A stretch of DNA of 64,000 bases from Caulobacter sp. BK020 (GCF_004342605.1 NZ_SLZL01000004.1:62001-126000), one strand, 5' to 3'. Counted from the stretch's first letter, positions 25,184-34,275 are shown. Numbers and translations are program-made. Notes: generated by a model not told the origin, from the letters alone.

Positions 25184-27091
25184 ATGCGCCTACGACCGGA
25201 CTACGCCACCGCTTCCCGCCGCGCCTGGCGAAAGACCTTGCTCGCCGCCGGCCTCGGCGCCGCCCTGCTGATCCCGCCGCCGGCCGCCGTCGCCGGCGAG
25301 GTCCCCCTGGGCGCGCGCACCGTGGACCTGACGGCGCGGGAGCAGCCGATCAGCCAGTTCCTGCAGAACTTCTACAGCCAGATCGGCGTGCCGGTGGTGA
25401 TCTCGTCGTCGGTGGCCGGCACGATCAACGGTGTCTTCAAGGGCCCGGCCGCCAAGATCGACGCCGACGTCTCCAAGGCCTTCGATCTGGTCACCTATTA
25501 CGACGGCGGCGCGGCCTATGTTTACACCGCCTCGCAGCTGTCCAGCCGCAGCTTCCCGATCTCGGCCTCGGCTTCGCGACGGGTGGACCGGGCGGCCCGG
25601 CAGCTGGGGATGCTGGACAATCGCAACACCCTGCGCGCCACCGGCGACATGCTGCTGGCGTCCGGCGCGCCGCGCTTCCTACAGCAGATCGACGAGCTGG
25701 CGCGCGGCGGGGCCCAGGCCGAGGCCGCCTCGCCGACCCTGCAGTACCGGGTGTTCTATCTGCGCTACGGCTGGGCCGACGACGTGAACCTGACGGTGGG
25801 CTCCAAGCAGGTGACCATTCCCGGCGTCGCCTCGATCGTGCGCTCGCTGGTCAATTCCGATCCCAACGAGCGCACCGGCGCCAGCGCCCGCAGCGAGAGC
25901 CTGATCCCCGCCGCGGTCCAGGGCCTGCGGGGCCAAGGCTTGGCGACGCTGGGCACGCCCAACCCAGGCGGTCCGGGCTACGCCAACGACCAAGGCACCC
26001 TGGGCCTGCCCCTGGCCAGCGAGCAGACGGGCGTCTACTCGCCGCAGAACCCGGTTCGGATCCAGGCCGACTCCCGGCTGAACGCCGTCATCGTCCGCGA
26101 CGTGGCCGAGCGGATGTCGGCCTATGAGGAGCTGGTCCGGGCCCTCGACGTCGAGCCGCAGTTGCTGGAGATCGAGGCGGCGATCATCGACATCGACACC
26201 ACCAAGGCCCGTGACCTGGGCGTCAACTGGCGGTTCGACGACGGCAACGGCGGCGTCCAGTTCGGCCGCGGCCCCAATGCGCCGGCCGGCCTGGAAGACA
26301 GCAACCTGGTGCGCGGCAACACCTCGCCCAAGTCGGCCACCGGCCTGGTGGCCTCGACGATCATCGGCAACGGCGACTATTTCTCGGCCCGGCTCAACGC
26401 CCTGGAGACCGAGGGCGTGGCCCGGGTCGTCTCACGGCCGCAGGTCGTCACCCTGTCCAATGTCGAGGCGGTGTTCCAGAACACCCGCGACTTCTACGTC
26501 CGCCTGGCCGGCGAGCGCGACGTCGACCTGTTCAACGTCAGCAGCGGCACCACGCTGCGGGTGACGCCGCACGTCACGCGCGACAACAACCAGACCCGGA
26601 TCCGCATGCTGGTCAGCATCGAGGACGGGGCCCTGACCAACGCCAGCGTCGACAACATCCCGGTGGTCCGGCGCTCGGCGCTCAACACCCAGGCCCTGAT
26701 CGTCGAAGGCCAGAGCCTGCTGCTGGGCGGCATGACCGTGCAGTCCGACACCAACGACTCCACCAAGATCCCGGTGCTGGGCAGCATTCCGGGCCTGGGG
26801 AACCTGTTCAAGGTGCAATCGCGCAGCAGCGGCCGCGTCGAGCGGATGTTCCTGATCACCCCGCGCCTGGCCTCGATCGGCGCGCGATCCACAACCCAGG
26901 CGGGCCTGCGCTACGAGGCCCCGGCCTCGGGCTTCGAGACCGCCCCCCTGCCCTCGGCCCCGCCCCTGCCCGTCGACCGCAAGAAGCCGCCCCGCGCGGC
27001 CAGGACCAGTCGCACGACGCAGCCTCCCGTCCCCCCGTCGGCGGCCCCGCCCGCCAGCGGCACGATGCAACCCATCCCCAACCCGAGTTAG
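25184..27091 (+). CDS. sctC: Type III secretion outer-membrane secretin SctC
   Basis: SctC forms the outer-membrane ring, the component that separates injectisomes from flagella. A signal peptide (about 1-37, ending AAVAGE) precedes N-terminal ring domains (about 45-340, including TVDLTAREQPISQFLQNFYS). The C-terminal secretin domain (about 375-565) has ARVVSRPQVVTLSNVEA and VPVLGSIPGLGNLF-type motifs (here IPVLGSIPGLGNLF). The Pro-rich tail after 580 may contact a pilotin or the membrane; no pilotin gene was identified nearby. Length is 635 aa. Confidence 0.96.
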   Translation: MRLRPDYATASRRAWRKTLLAAGLGAALLIPPPAAVAGEVPLGARTVDLTAREQPISQFLQNFYSQIGVPVVISSSVAGTINGVFKGPAAKIDADVSKAFDLVTYYDGGAAYVYTASQLSSRSFPISASASRRVDRAARQLGMLDNRNTLRATGDMLLASGAPRFLQQIDELARGGAQAEAASPTLQYRVFYLRYGWADDVNLTVGSKQVTIPGVASIVRSLVNSDPNERTGASARSESLIPAAVQGLRGQGLATLGTPNPGGPGYANDQGTLGLPLASEQTGVYSPQNPVRIQADSRLNAVIVRDVAERMSAYEELVRALDVEPQLLEIEAAIIDIDTTKARDLGVNWRFDDGNGGVQFGRGPNAPAGLEDSNLVRGNTSPKSATGLVASTIIGNGDYFSARLNALETEGVARVVSRPQVVTLSNVEAVFQNTRDFYVRLAGERDVDLFNVSSGTTLRVTPHVTRDNNQTRIRMLVSIEDGALTNASVDNIPVVRRSALNTQALIVEGQSLLLGGMTVQSDTNDSTKIPVLGSIPGLGNLFKVQSRSSGRVERMFLITPRLASIGARSTTQAGLRYEAPASGFETAPLPSAPPLPVDRKKPPRAARTSRTTQPPVPPSAAPPASGTMQPIPNPS

Positions 27092-27096
27092 GCGCC

Positions 27097-28236
27097 ATGT
27101 TCGACACAGCCCTCGAAACGTCCTCGGAAACCCTCGTCCTCAAGGTGCTGGCCGGCCGCGTGCGGGGCGCCTCCGCCCCGCTCGGCGACGGCGAGCCGGT
27201 GGACCTTGGCCATGGCTTCGACGCCGACATCGTGCTGCGCGATCCCAGCGCCAAGGGGATCCGCGTCCGGCTGACGGCGCGGGAGGACGCCGCCGACCTT
27301 GAGATCCTGGAAGGCCGCGCCGAGATGCTCGGCCACGTCCTGGCCGCGCCGTCCCGAGCGGTGTTGCCGTTCTACGTGCCTCTGCTGGTCGGCGACAACG
27401 CCGTGGCCATCGGGCTGGAGGACAGTCCCCGCTGGGCCGAGGCCGAGCGGCTGCTGGCCACCGCCCCGCCGAGCGCCGCCCACGACGTCGCCGATGCCGA
27501 CCACGATTATGGCGAGACGATCGCCCGCCGGCTATTCGACCGCACCGTGGCCGTGGTGCGCGGCACGCCGCACCTCGTGCCCGGCCTGGTGTTCGGCGCG
27601 GCCCTCGCCTGTGTGACCTACGCCGCCGCCAACGCCCCGATCTGGGGCGGTCCCCACGCCAGCGCCAGCCAGGTCCACGCCCTGCTGCGCGAGGAAGGCT
27701 ACGGCGCCCTGGCGGTCAAGCCGGGCGAGGGCGACAAGCTTGTGATCGCCGGGGTGCTGAACCGCGAGGCCGACAAGGACCGGCTGCGCCAGATCGTCGA
27801 CGCCCGCCAGGTGCCGGCCCGCATCGAGGTGCAGACCAGCGAGTCCCTGGCCCAGAACGTCGAGGACGTGTTCATGGCCAACGGCCTGGCCGCCACCGCC
27901 CGGCCCAACGGCCTGGCGCGGGTGCAGGTGCAGGTCACCGGCCCCGCCGAGGAAGTCGCCAAGGTGCAGAAGGTGGCGCTGGCCGACGTTCGTGGCCTGC
28001 GCGCCCTGGACATCTCGCGCGTCGACGGCGGCGACCGGTTCGGCAAGGTGTTCGACGAAGGTCCCGGCAAGCGGGTGGTGTCGGTGGTCGGCGGCGACGC
28101 CGGCTACGTCGCCACCGCCGACGGCGCCCGCTACTTCGCCGGCGCGATGCTGCCGACCGGCGACCGCATCGTGGCCGTCGAAAGCCAGGCGGTCACCGTC
28201 GAGAAGGGCGGGGCCCAGACCAAGCTGATGTTCTGA
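27097..28236 (+). CDS. sctD: Type III secretion inner-membrane ring protein SctD
   Basis: A 379-residue bitopic protein. The N-terminal cytoplasmic domain (about 10-110) has an FHA-like beta pattern (LGHGFDADIVLRDPSAKGIRVRL). One membrane helix lies at about 162-182. The periplasmic part (185-379) has ring-building repeats (LREEGYGALAVKPGEGDKLVIAG, IEVQTSESLAQNVEDVFMANGL). This domain order and its place after sctC match SctD (YscD/PrgH). It would surround the SctJ ring and dock to the secretin from below. Confidence 0.88.
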   Translation: MFDTALETSSETLVLKVLAGRVRGASAPLGDGEPVDLGHGFDADIVLRDPSAKGIRVRLTAREDAADLEILEGRAEMLGHVLAAPSRAVLPFYVPLLVGDNAVAIGLEDSPRWAEAERLLATAPPSAAHDVADADHDYGETIARRLFDRTVAVVRGTPHLVPGLVFGAALACVTYAAANAPIWGGPHASASQVHALLREEGYGALAVKPGEGDKLVIAGVLNREADKDRLRQIVDARQVPARIEVQTSESLAQNVEDVFMANGLAATARPNGLARVQVQVTGPAEEVAKVQKVALADVRGLRALDISRVDGGDRFGKVFDEGPGKRVVSVVGGDAGYVATADGARYFAGAMLPTGDRIVAVESQAVTVEKGGAQTKLMF

Positions 28237-28262
28237 AATCCAATCCGAGAAGGAGAACGACC

Positions 28263-28568
28263 ATGGCCGACGAAATCCAGGGGTTTGGCAGCCTCTCCCT
28301 GGCCTCCACCCTCCAGGGCACCAACAACAAGAACCGTCCCGGCACCTGGTTCGAGGCCATGGCCCACGCCTGGGGCCAGACGCTCGACGCCCAGGCGGTC
28401 AAGATCACCGAACTGGCCGACCAGATCGGCCCGGGCGGCGAGGACAAGCCCTCGGTCATGGCCATGCTCACCGCCGAGAGCCTGCGCATGAACTTCATGG
28501 CCAATTCCGAATCCACCTCGGTCGACAGCGTCGGCCGGGCCCTCGAAACCATGGCCCGCAAGAACTAG
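28263..28568 (+). CDS. Small type III protein, probable needle subunit SctF
   Basis: A 101-residue helical protein without a signal peptide, preceded by an AGGAGAA Shine-Dalgarno. Needle subunits are short two-helix proteins encoded between sctD and sctI/sctJ, as here. The C-terminal half (MLTAESLRMNFMANSESTSV then RALETMARKN) resembles the last helix of unusual needle proteins, but the classical YscF/PrgI signature is not visible. Alternatives are a needle chaperone or a small substrate. The name is positional and moderately supported. Confidence 0.5.
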   Translation: MADEIQGFGSLSLASTLQGTNNKNRPGTWFEAMAHAWGQTLDAQAVKITELADQIGPGGEDKPSVMAMLTAESLRMNFMANSESTSVDSVGRALETMARKN

Positions 28569-28593
28569 CGGTCCCTCAATCGGAAGAGACGTC

Positions 28594-28989
28594 ATGTCCT
28601 TCGATCCCGTTTCGGCGGCGGCCCTGGTCGCCCCGCAGGAAGCCCAGGTCACCCAGGTCGGCTACGGCGCGACCATGACCGACGCGGTCCAGTTCCAGAA
28701 CGCCCTGCACACCGCCGGCGCCCAGGCCCCGTCGGGGCTCGGTGGTCCCGAAGCCCTGGCTCCGGCCATGAAGGGCATCTTCAACCAGCTGGAGTTCGTC
28801 AACGGCCAGGCCTCGAACCTGGCGGCCCACGCCAGGGCGGCCGAGGCCAAGGGCGCGGCGATCACGCCCGGCGAGATGATCGGCCTGACCGTCCAGTGCC
28901 ACGAGTTCATGTTCAACTGCCAGCTGACCTCGAACATCGCCAACCGCACGTCCGACGGCCTGCAGCAGTTGTTCCGGCAACAGGCCTAG
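28594..28989 (+). CDS. sctI: Type III secretion inner rod protein SctI
   Basis: This 131-residue protein ends with ITPGEMIGLTVQCHEFMFNC and then LTSNIANRTSDGLQQLFRQQ. That closely matches the conserved C-terminus of SctI rod proteins (spacing of S/TPGE, the Gln-rich helix, then K/NRTS-G-Q-L-Q-Q). The rod anchors the needle at the export gate, and the N-terminal half is variable in the family. The start follows GGAAGAGA. sctJ begins 9 bases downstream. Confidence 0.8.
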   Translation: MSFDPVSAAALVAPQEAQVTQVGYGATMTDAVQFQNALHTAGAQAPSGLGGPEALAPAMKGIFNQLEFVNGQASNLAAHARAAEAKGAAITPGEMIGLTVQCHEFMFNCQLTSNIANRTSDGLQQLFRQQA

Positions 28990-28998
28990 GAGGCAGCC

Positions 28999-29739
28999 AT
29001 GCGCAGGAGCCTTCTGGCCGTCCTGGCCGCCACCGCCCTGCTCCTCTCGGCCTGCGCCGAGAAGGAACTCTACGGCGATCTCTCCGAACGCGAGGCCAAC
29101 GAGATGGTCGCCGTGCTGCAGAACGCCGGCGTGTCGGCCGCCAAGAGCACCAAGGACGGCAAGGTCTGGACCCTCAAGACCCGGCCCGAGCAATTCTCGT
29201 CCGCCGTGGCCGTGCTGCACGACCAGGGCTATCCCCGCGACAAGTTCGAGAGCCTGGGCGACGTCTTCAAGAAGGAGGGCTTCGTCTCCTCGCCGATGGA
29301 GCAGCGGGCCCGGCTGATGTACGGCCTCAGCCAGGAGCTGAGCCAGACCATCTCGTCGATCGACGGCGTGGTCCAGGCGCGGGTGCATATCGCCGTGCCC
29401 GAGGCCGACCCGCTGGCCGAGACCCAGAAACCGTCGTCGGCCTCGGTGTTCATCCGCCACAATCCCGACGTCGACCTGTCGGGCCAGGTGGGTTCGATCA
29501 AGGCGCTGGTCACCAACTCGATCGAGGGCCTGCCCTACGACAAGGTGACGGTGGTGATGTTCCCGGCCCGGCCGGTGATGACCCAGGCCCAACCCTCGGC
29601 CGTCAAGTCCCTGACCGTGCCGGCCATCGCCGTGGTGCTGGCCGTGGGCGGGGTGGCGGCCTACCTGCTGACTCGCCGTCCGAAGAAGAAGCCACGGCCC
29701 CGCCTGCGCGCGGTCGAGACCGAGAGGCCGGCGGCATGA
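28999..29739 (+). CDS. sctJ: Type III secretion inner-membrane ring lipoprotein SctJ
   Basis: A lipoprotein signal ends with LLLSAC (lipidated Cys19). Two ring-building domains follow: the first has LSEREANEMVAVLQNAGVSA and FSSAVAVLHDQGYPRDKFES; the second has SQTISSIDGVVQARVHIAVPE. A C-terminal membrane helix lies at about 198-220, followed by a basic tail. This is the YscJ/PrgK organisation at normal length (246 aa). The stop overlaps the sctK start by four bases. Confidence 0.97.
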   Translation: MRRSLLAVLAATALLLSACAEKELYGDLSEREANEMVAVLQNAGVSAAKSTKDGKVWTLKTRPEQFSSAVAVLHDQGYPRDKFESLGDVFKKEGFVSSPMEQRARLMYGLSQELSQTISSIDGVVQARVHIAVPEADPLAETQKPSSASVFIRHNPDVDLSGQVGSIKALVTNSIEGLPYDKVTVVMFPARPVMTQAQPSAVKSLTVPAIAVVLAVGGVAAYLLTRRPKKKPRPRLRAVETERPAA

Positions 29740-30326
29740 GCGGCGCCGACGCCCGAGCCCGGATCGTGGCCCAGGCGCGCGTGCTCGACGCCGCCGGCGC
29801 GCCGGCCGGCCTCCCGGTCGACCTGGGCGCCCGGGCTCGCCGCCTGTCGCGCCGGCTGGCCGAGCACGCCGGACGCGGCTGCGCCCCGGCGGTGGCGTTC
29901 GCCGACGTCGCCGCCCTGCCCGACTGGGCGTCCTGGCCGGTCGAGCGCCGCGACCTGTTCGTCCACCTGGCCGCCGCCATGGCCTGCGCGCCCGCCCTTC
30001 GCCGCACGATCGACGGCCGCGTTCTGGCCCGCCTGGCGCGTCGGCTGGGCGAGGCGACGCTGGATGCGGTGCTGGCCACGCCGCCCGGCCTGATCCCGCC
30101 CTCGCCCTGCGACACCGCGCTGGCCAGCGACGAGGGCCTGCGCGACCTGGGCGCGGCGGTGCTGCTGTCGGAGCTGGCGGACCGCCCCGCCCTGTCGATG
30201 CGCCTGGCCCACCTTCTGGACGCCCAGCCCTGGCCCTTGCCGGCCGCCGTCGGCCAGGCCGCCCTGCACGCCGCGCGCGGAAGTCTGCTGGCTCTCGAGG
30301 CCGGCCTGATGGAGGCCGCCGCATGA
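29736..30326 (+). CDS. sctK: Type III sorting-platform accessory protein SctK (by position)
   Basis: The 196-residue product is Ala/Leu/Arg-rich and helical without signal peptide or membrane segment. SctK proteins are poorly conserved, lie between sctJ and sctL, and link the cytoplasmic sorting platform to the inner ring. The only family-like hints are the segment LLSELADRPALSMRLAHLLD and the length. Its start overlaps the sctJ stop (ATGA) and its end overlaps sctL, so it is translated within the block. The name rests mainly on gene order. Confidence 0.6.
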   Translation: MSGADARARIVAQARVLDAAGAPAGLPVDLGARARRLSRRLAEHAGRGCAPAVAFADVAALPDWASWPVERRDLFVHLAAAMACAPALRRTIDGRVLARLARRLGEATLDAVLATPPGLIPPSPCDTALASDEGLRDLGAAVLLSELADRPALSMRLAHLLDAQPWPLPAAVGQAALHAARGSLLALEAGLMEAAA

Positions 30327-30919
30327 GCTACCTGCTGCTCGCCTCCGCCCCCTCCGCGGTCCTGCTGACCGACGACCCGATCCTGCGCCGCGAGGACGTC
30401 GCCCACCTCGCCGAGGCCGCCGAGGTTGTTGCGGGCCTGGAGGCCCACCGCCAGGCCGCGCGCGACACCGCCGTCGCCGAAGGCTTCACCCAGGGCCGCG
30501 CGGAGGGCGCCGCCAAGGCCGCACGCGAGACCGCCGAGACCTTGGCCGGCGTGCACAACGCTCTGCAGGCCGAACGGGCTCGCCTGCGCGCCTCGTCCGC
30601 CGCCCTGGCCCTGGACATCGTCCGCCGCATCGCCGCCGGCCTGGCGCCCGAGGAGGTGCTGGCCGCCCTGGCCGAACAGGCCGCGCGCGACCTGCTGCCC
30701 GAGGAGCCGATCGGCGTCCGCGTCGCGCCCGAGGCGGTCGGCGCCGTCAGCCGCCGCCTGTGGCCGATCGGAGCGCGGATCGAGGTGCAGGGCGATCCCG
30801 ACCTGGCGACCGGCGACTGCGTGCTCGACACCCCGTCAGGCCGTACCCACGCCGGGCTCGAGGTCCAGCTGCAGGCCCTGGAGACCGTATTCGCCGCCCG
30901 CGACGAGGCCGCCGCATGA
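30323..30919 (+). CDS. sctL: Type III ATPase regulator SctL (FliH/YscL family)
   Basis: A 198-residue protein with a central charged Ala-rich helix that contains GFTQGRAEGAAKAARETAET, the G-x-x-x-G type helix of FliH/YscL. The C-terminal domain has LALDIVRRIA and GDPDLATGDCVLDTPSGRTHAGLEVQL, the hallmark GD--L--GDC-ETP-G--DAS segment. It forms the stalk that tethers and regulates the ATPase SctN, which is encoded next with a four-base overlap. Confidence 0.9.
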   Translation: MSYLLLASAPSAVLLTDDPILRREDVAHLAEAAEVVAGLEAHRQAARDTAVAEGFTQGRAEGAAKAARETAETLAGVHNALQAERARLRASSAALALDIVRRIAAGLAPEEVLAALAEQAARDLLPEEPIGVRVAPEAVGAVSRRLWPIGARIEVQGDPDLATGDCVLDTPSGRTHAGLEVQLQALETVFAARDEAAA

Positions 30920-32229
30920 CCGCGCCCGACGCCATCCTGCGCGACGCCCTGCGCCATGCCCGCACCGTCGAACGGCGCGGCCGGGTCGTCCAGGCCTTCG
31001 GGACCACGATCCGCGCCACGGGCCTGGACGCCCGCATCGGCCAGGAGTGCGAGATCGTCGACCGCGCCAGCGGCGGTCGCGTGAAGGCCCAGGTGGTCGG
31101 CTTCCAGGACGGCGCGGCCATCCTGACGCCCCTGACGCGGCTGGAAGGCCTGTCGATCGACGCCGAGGTTCTGGCCGGCCCGCGCCGCAGCGAAGTCGGG
31201 GTCGGCGACGGCCAGCTGGGCCGGGTGCTGGACGCCCATGGCGAACCCCTGGACGGCCTGGGCCCGATCGCCGGTCCGCTGCGCCCGCAGGCGGTCTATG
31301 GCGAGGCGCCCAATCCCCTGGCCCGCGCGCCGATCGACACCGTCTTCGCCACCGGCGTGCGCAGCGTCGACACCCTGCTGACCACCGGCGAAGGCCAGAG
31401 GGTCGGGGTGTTCGCCATGGCTGGCGGCGGCAAGTCGACCCTGCTGGGCATGTTCGCGCGCCACGCCCAGGCCGACGTCAATGTCATCGCCCTGATCGGC
31501 GAACGCGGGCGCGAGGTGCGCGAGTTCCTCGACGACTGCCTGGGTCCGGAAGGCCTGGCGCGCTCGGTGGTGATCGTCTCGACCTCCGATCGGCCGGCCA
31601 TGGAGCGGGTGCGCGCCGCCCACGTCGCCACCGCCATCGCCGAGGGCTTCCGGGCCCGGGGCCGCAAGGTCATGCTGCAGATGGACAGCGTCACCCGCTT
31701 CGCCCGAGCCCTGCGCGAGATCGGCCTGTCGGTGGGCGAGCCCGCGGTGCGCCGGGGATTTCCGCCGTCGGTCTTCGCCGAGTTGCCGCGGCTGTTCGAA
31801 CGGGCCGGCGCGGCCGAGGGCGGTGCGATCACCGCCTTCTACACGGTGCTGGTCGAGGACGAGGACGGCGGCGACCCGGTCGGCGAGGAGGTCCGCTCGA
31901 TCCTGGACGGCCACATCTATCTGTCGCGCAAGCTCGGCCAGGCCGGCCACTATCCGGCGATCGACATCGCCGCCAGCCTCAGCCGAGTGTTCCCGCGCGT
32001 GACCTCGACCGGGCACCAGGCTCAGGCGGCCAGGGTGCGCGGCTGGATGGCCAAGTACGCCGACATCGAATTCCTGTTGCAGATCGGCGAGTACAAGGCC
32101 GGCGGCGACCCGCTGGCCGACATCGCCATCGCCAGGCGGCCGGCGATCGAGGCCCTGCTGCGCCAGGGTCCGCACGAGCGCATCGCCCTGGCCGACGCCC
32201 TGGCGACCCTGGCGGAGACCGCCGCATGA
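30916..32229 (+). CDS. sctN: Type III secretion ATPase SctN
   Basis: This hexameric ATPase unfolds substrates and releases chaperones. The start overlaps the sctL stop (ATGA). The P-loop is AMAGGGKST (about residues 166-174). Walker B and catalytic regions are VIALIGERGREVREF and MLQMDSVTRFARALREIGLS. The segment SRKLGQAGHYPAIDIAASLSR is typical of FliI/YscN. At 437 aa it is complete. The Walker A loop reads A-G-G-G-K-S where most homologues have G-x-G-V-G-K-S; the essential Lys and Ser are kept. Confidence 0.97.
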   Translation: MTAPDAILRDALRHARTVERRGRVVQAFGTTIRATGLDARIGQECEIVDRASGGRVKAQVVGFQDGAAILTPLTRLEGLSIDAEVLAGPRRSEVGVGDGQLGRVLDAHGEPLDGLGPIAGPLRPQAVYGEAPNPLARAPIDTVFATGVRSVDTLLTTGEGQRVGVFAMAGGGKSTLLGMFARHAQADVNVIALIGERGREVREFLDDCLGPEGLARSVVIVSTSDRPAMERVRAAHVATAIAEGFRARGRKVMLQMDSVTRFARALREIGLSVGEPAVRRGFPPSVFAELPRLFERAGAAEGGAITAFYTVLVEDEDGGDPVGEEVRSILDGHIYLSRKLGQAGHYPAIDIAASLSRVFPRVTSTGHQAQAARVRGWMAKYADIEFLLQIGEYKAGGDPLADIAIARRPAIEALLRQGPHERIALADALATLAETAA

Positions 32230-32705
32230 ACCCGCGCCGCCAACTGGACATCCTGACCCCCGTGGTCCGTCTGCGCGAGCGACGGGTCGAGGTCGCGCGC
32301 CTGGAGGCGATCGCGGCCCGCGACGCCCTGACCGCCGCCGAGGACGCCCTGGCCGCCCGCGACCGCGCCGTCGCCGCCCACGACGCCGCCCTGGCTCGCC
32401 TGGACGCCTGGTTCGCCGAAGGCCTGTCCGGCTCGGTCGCCATGGTCGAGACCGCCTTGGCCCGCCGCGAGATGGTCGCCGAGACCCGGGCTCGCGACCT
32501 GGACCTGCGCGAGCAGGAACGCCTCGCCGTCCAGCAGGCGCGGGAGGACCTCGACGCCGCCCTGCGGACGCTGGTCCGCGCCCAGGGTCGGTTCGAGGCG
32601 ATGAGCGGCCAGCGCGACCGCGCCCGCTCGGCCCTGCTGGCTCGGCGCGACGAGCGTCAGCAGCAGGAGATCGAGGAACTGCCCATCCGGAGGGCCACGC
32701 GATGA
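32226..32705 (+). CDS. sctO: Type III ATPase stalk protein SctO (FliJ/YscO-like)
   Basis: The 159-residue product is a near-continuous alpha-helical coiled coil (LRERRVEVARLEAIAARDAL; later LDLREQERLAVQQAREDLDA). Its length and position directly after sctN match SctO, the central stalk inserted in the ATPase hexamer. Sequence conservation in this family is low, so the name rests on coiled-coil character and order. It overlaps both neighbours by four bases. Confidence 0.8.
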   Translation: MNPRRQLDILTPVVRLRERRVEVARLEAIAARDALTAAEDALAARDRAVAAHDAALARLDAWFAEGLSGSVAMVETALARREMVAETRARDLDLREQERLAVQQAREDLDAALRTLVRAQGRFEAMSGQRDRARSALLARRDERQQQEIEELPIRRATR

Positions 32706-33361
32706 CCACCACCCGCGACGTCTCGTCGGCCGAACGTCCGACCCCGCCTCAGCACCATCCGGCCAGCGAGCCGGCCACGCCGTGGCGCGGGGCCGAGTTC
32801 AACGCCGCCTTGCGACAGGCGGCCGAACGCCATGCGCCGGCGGCCCGCCAACAGCCGTCCCGCACCGAACGCGAGGACGAGGACAGGACCGAGGACGGCG
32901 CCGATCTGTCCGCCCTGTTCGGTCCCGCCCGCGACTTCCAGAGCGCCGACGCCGCCTCGACCGACAAGCCGCCCGTCGAAGGCGTCGGCGTGCCCGGCGC
33001 GGCGCATGGTGCGGCCGAACCCGTCGTCGTCCAGCCGCCGGCCGGGGCCACGGGGGCGGAGATCGAGGCCTTCGCCGCGGCCATGGAGAAGGCCTGGCTG
33101 GCGGCCGGGGGCAACGCCTCCAAGGGCGTGGCCATGGGCCTGGCCGATCGCGGCTCGCCGTTGACGGGCCTGGGCCTGGCGCGCGGCGCGGACGGATCGC
33201 TCTCCCTCACCCTCGCCGCCCATCCCAACGCCACGCCCGAGGTGACCAAGGCGCTGGAAGCCCTGCGCAAGCGACTGGAGGTGCGGGGCCTGACCCTGGC
33301 CGACCTGCAGGTCGAGGCGGACGACGGCGACTTCGAGCGCCTGATTCCGAAGGTGCGCTGA
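32702..33361 (+). CDS. sctP: Type III needle-length/substrate-switch protein SctP (by position)
   Basis: The 219-residue protein has a disordered, Pro/Ala/Glu-rich N-terminal half (about 1-120). The compact C-terminal part (about 125-219) has GADGSLSLTLAAHPNATPEV, then LRKRLEVRGLTLADLQVE. The layout resembles small SctP/HpaP proteins, which measure the needle or rod and trigger the SctU switch. The gene follows sctO with a four-base overlap and ends the first sct block. No clear family signature is visible. Confidence 0.55.
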   Translation: MTTTRDVSSAERPTPPQHHPASEPATPWRGAEFNAALRQAAERHAPAARQQPSRTEREDEDRTEDGADLSALFGPARDFQSADAASTDKPPVEGVGVPGAAHGAAEPVVVQPPAGATGAEIEAFAAAMEKAWLAAGGNASKGVAMGLADRGSPLTGLGLARGADGSLSLTLAAHPNATPEVTKALEALRKRLEVRGLTLADLQVEADDGDFERLIPKVR

Positions 33362-33366
33362 TGAGC

Positions 33367-34026
33367 TCAGCGGAGCGGAAGACCCCAGCGCGCGGCGCCC
33401 CGGTCGGCCTCGGCCGCGCGAGCCACGGCGCGCGCCACCTCGGCAGGAGCGTCGCCGGCCGCCCAGCGCTCGGCCAGGGTCTCGATCAGGCGACGGGTCT
33501 GGGCGTTGTGCAGGCCCTCGGTCGGGTCGCTGGCGTCGGCGCGCAGCTTGTCGACATAGAGGGCCGCCGCCCGGGGCGATGCCGAGATCAGGTCGACCAG
33601 ATAGGTCGCCGCCGTCTCGAAGGCCTCGCCGCTCAGGGCCTCGTCGCTGACGTCGCGCACCAGCCAGACGCAGAGGAACTCCAGCGGTCCGACATTGCGG
33701 CTGTTGGTGCGCAGCGGACCGTCCAGCCCCAACCCTGCGAAGCCGCCAGCGCCCCAGGCGGGCAGCCGCGTCGAGGGCAGGCGCGCGGTCATCAGGGCCT
33801 GGGCCAGGGCGTCGGCGCCCAGCACCTTGACCTCGCGGTCACCGAAATGGTCGACGGCGGCCAGCAGCTTGGCGAAGCCGGGATACAGCGCCTCGCCCAG
33901 GTCAAGGCATACGCGCTCCAGCACGTCGACCCGGCCATCGAGGGTGGGTTGCGCCTGCAGGCCCTCGACCAGGGCCTGGGCGGCGCCGAACCAGTCCGGC
34001 TCGGCCTTGAGGATGCGTTCGGCCAT
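33367..34026 (-). CDS. Unknown cytoplasmic protein inside the type III cluster
   Basis: A 219-residue protein without signal or membrane segment. It has mixed helical content and a conserved-looking centre (PLEFLCVWLVRDVSDEALSG). It opposes the sct operon, converging with sctP (5-base gap), and follows the 76-residue gene on the minus strand, so the two probably form one transcript from palindrome C. A chaperone or regulator is conceivable, but it is longer than typical class I chaperones. Function unknown. Confidence 0.65.
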   Translation of the reverse strand: MAERILKAEPDWFGAAQALVEGLQAQPTLDGRVDVLERVCLDLGEALYPGFAKLLAAVDHFGDREVKVLGADALAQALMTARLPSTRLPAWGAGGFAGLGLDGPLRTNSRNVGPLEFLCVWLVRDVSDEALSGEAFETAATYLVDLISASPRAAALYVDKLRADASDPTEGLHNAQTRRLIETLAERWAAGDAPAEVARAVARAAEADRGAARWGLPLR

Positions 34027-34044
34027 GACGCCGGGAAGCTAGCC

Positions 34045-34275
34045 TCAGCCGAAGCCGTTGTCGCGGGTGTCGGTGAGGCGATCACTGACGGCGCGGGCGG
34101 TGCTCTCCAGATCGCGATGGGCGGACGAAAGGCTCAAGGCCCCGTCCTGGCGCGAGAAGGCCGAGAAATCGCCGAACGCCTGGCCCTGACGGCCGGCGGC
34201 GGACGGCGAGGCGCTGTCCAGGCCCCGGGCCCAGACGCCGGAGACGGCGTTGGCGTCGATGCGGATGGTGGACAT
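34045..34275 (-). CDS. Small protein, candidate type III substrate
   Basis: A 76-residue polar protein (MSTIRIDANAVSGVWARG at the start, Ser-rich centre, C-terminus TDTRDNGFG) without a Sec signal. GGAGTCC precedes the ATG. Palindrome C is 52 bases upstream, shared with the divergent histidine-kinase gene. It is too short to classify. The N-terminal Ser/Thr/Ile content and box-linked location are shared with the other suspected substrates. Confidence 0.55.
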   Translation of the reverse strand: MSTIRIDANAVSGVWARGLDSASPSAAGRQGQAFGDFSAFSRQDGALSLSSAHRDLESTARAVSDRLTDTRDNGFG

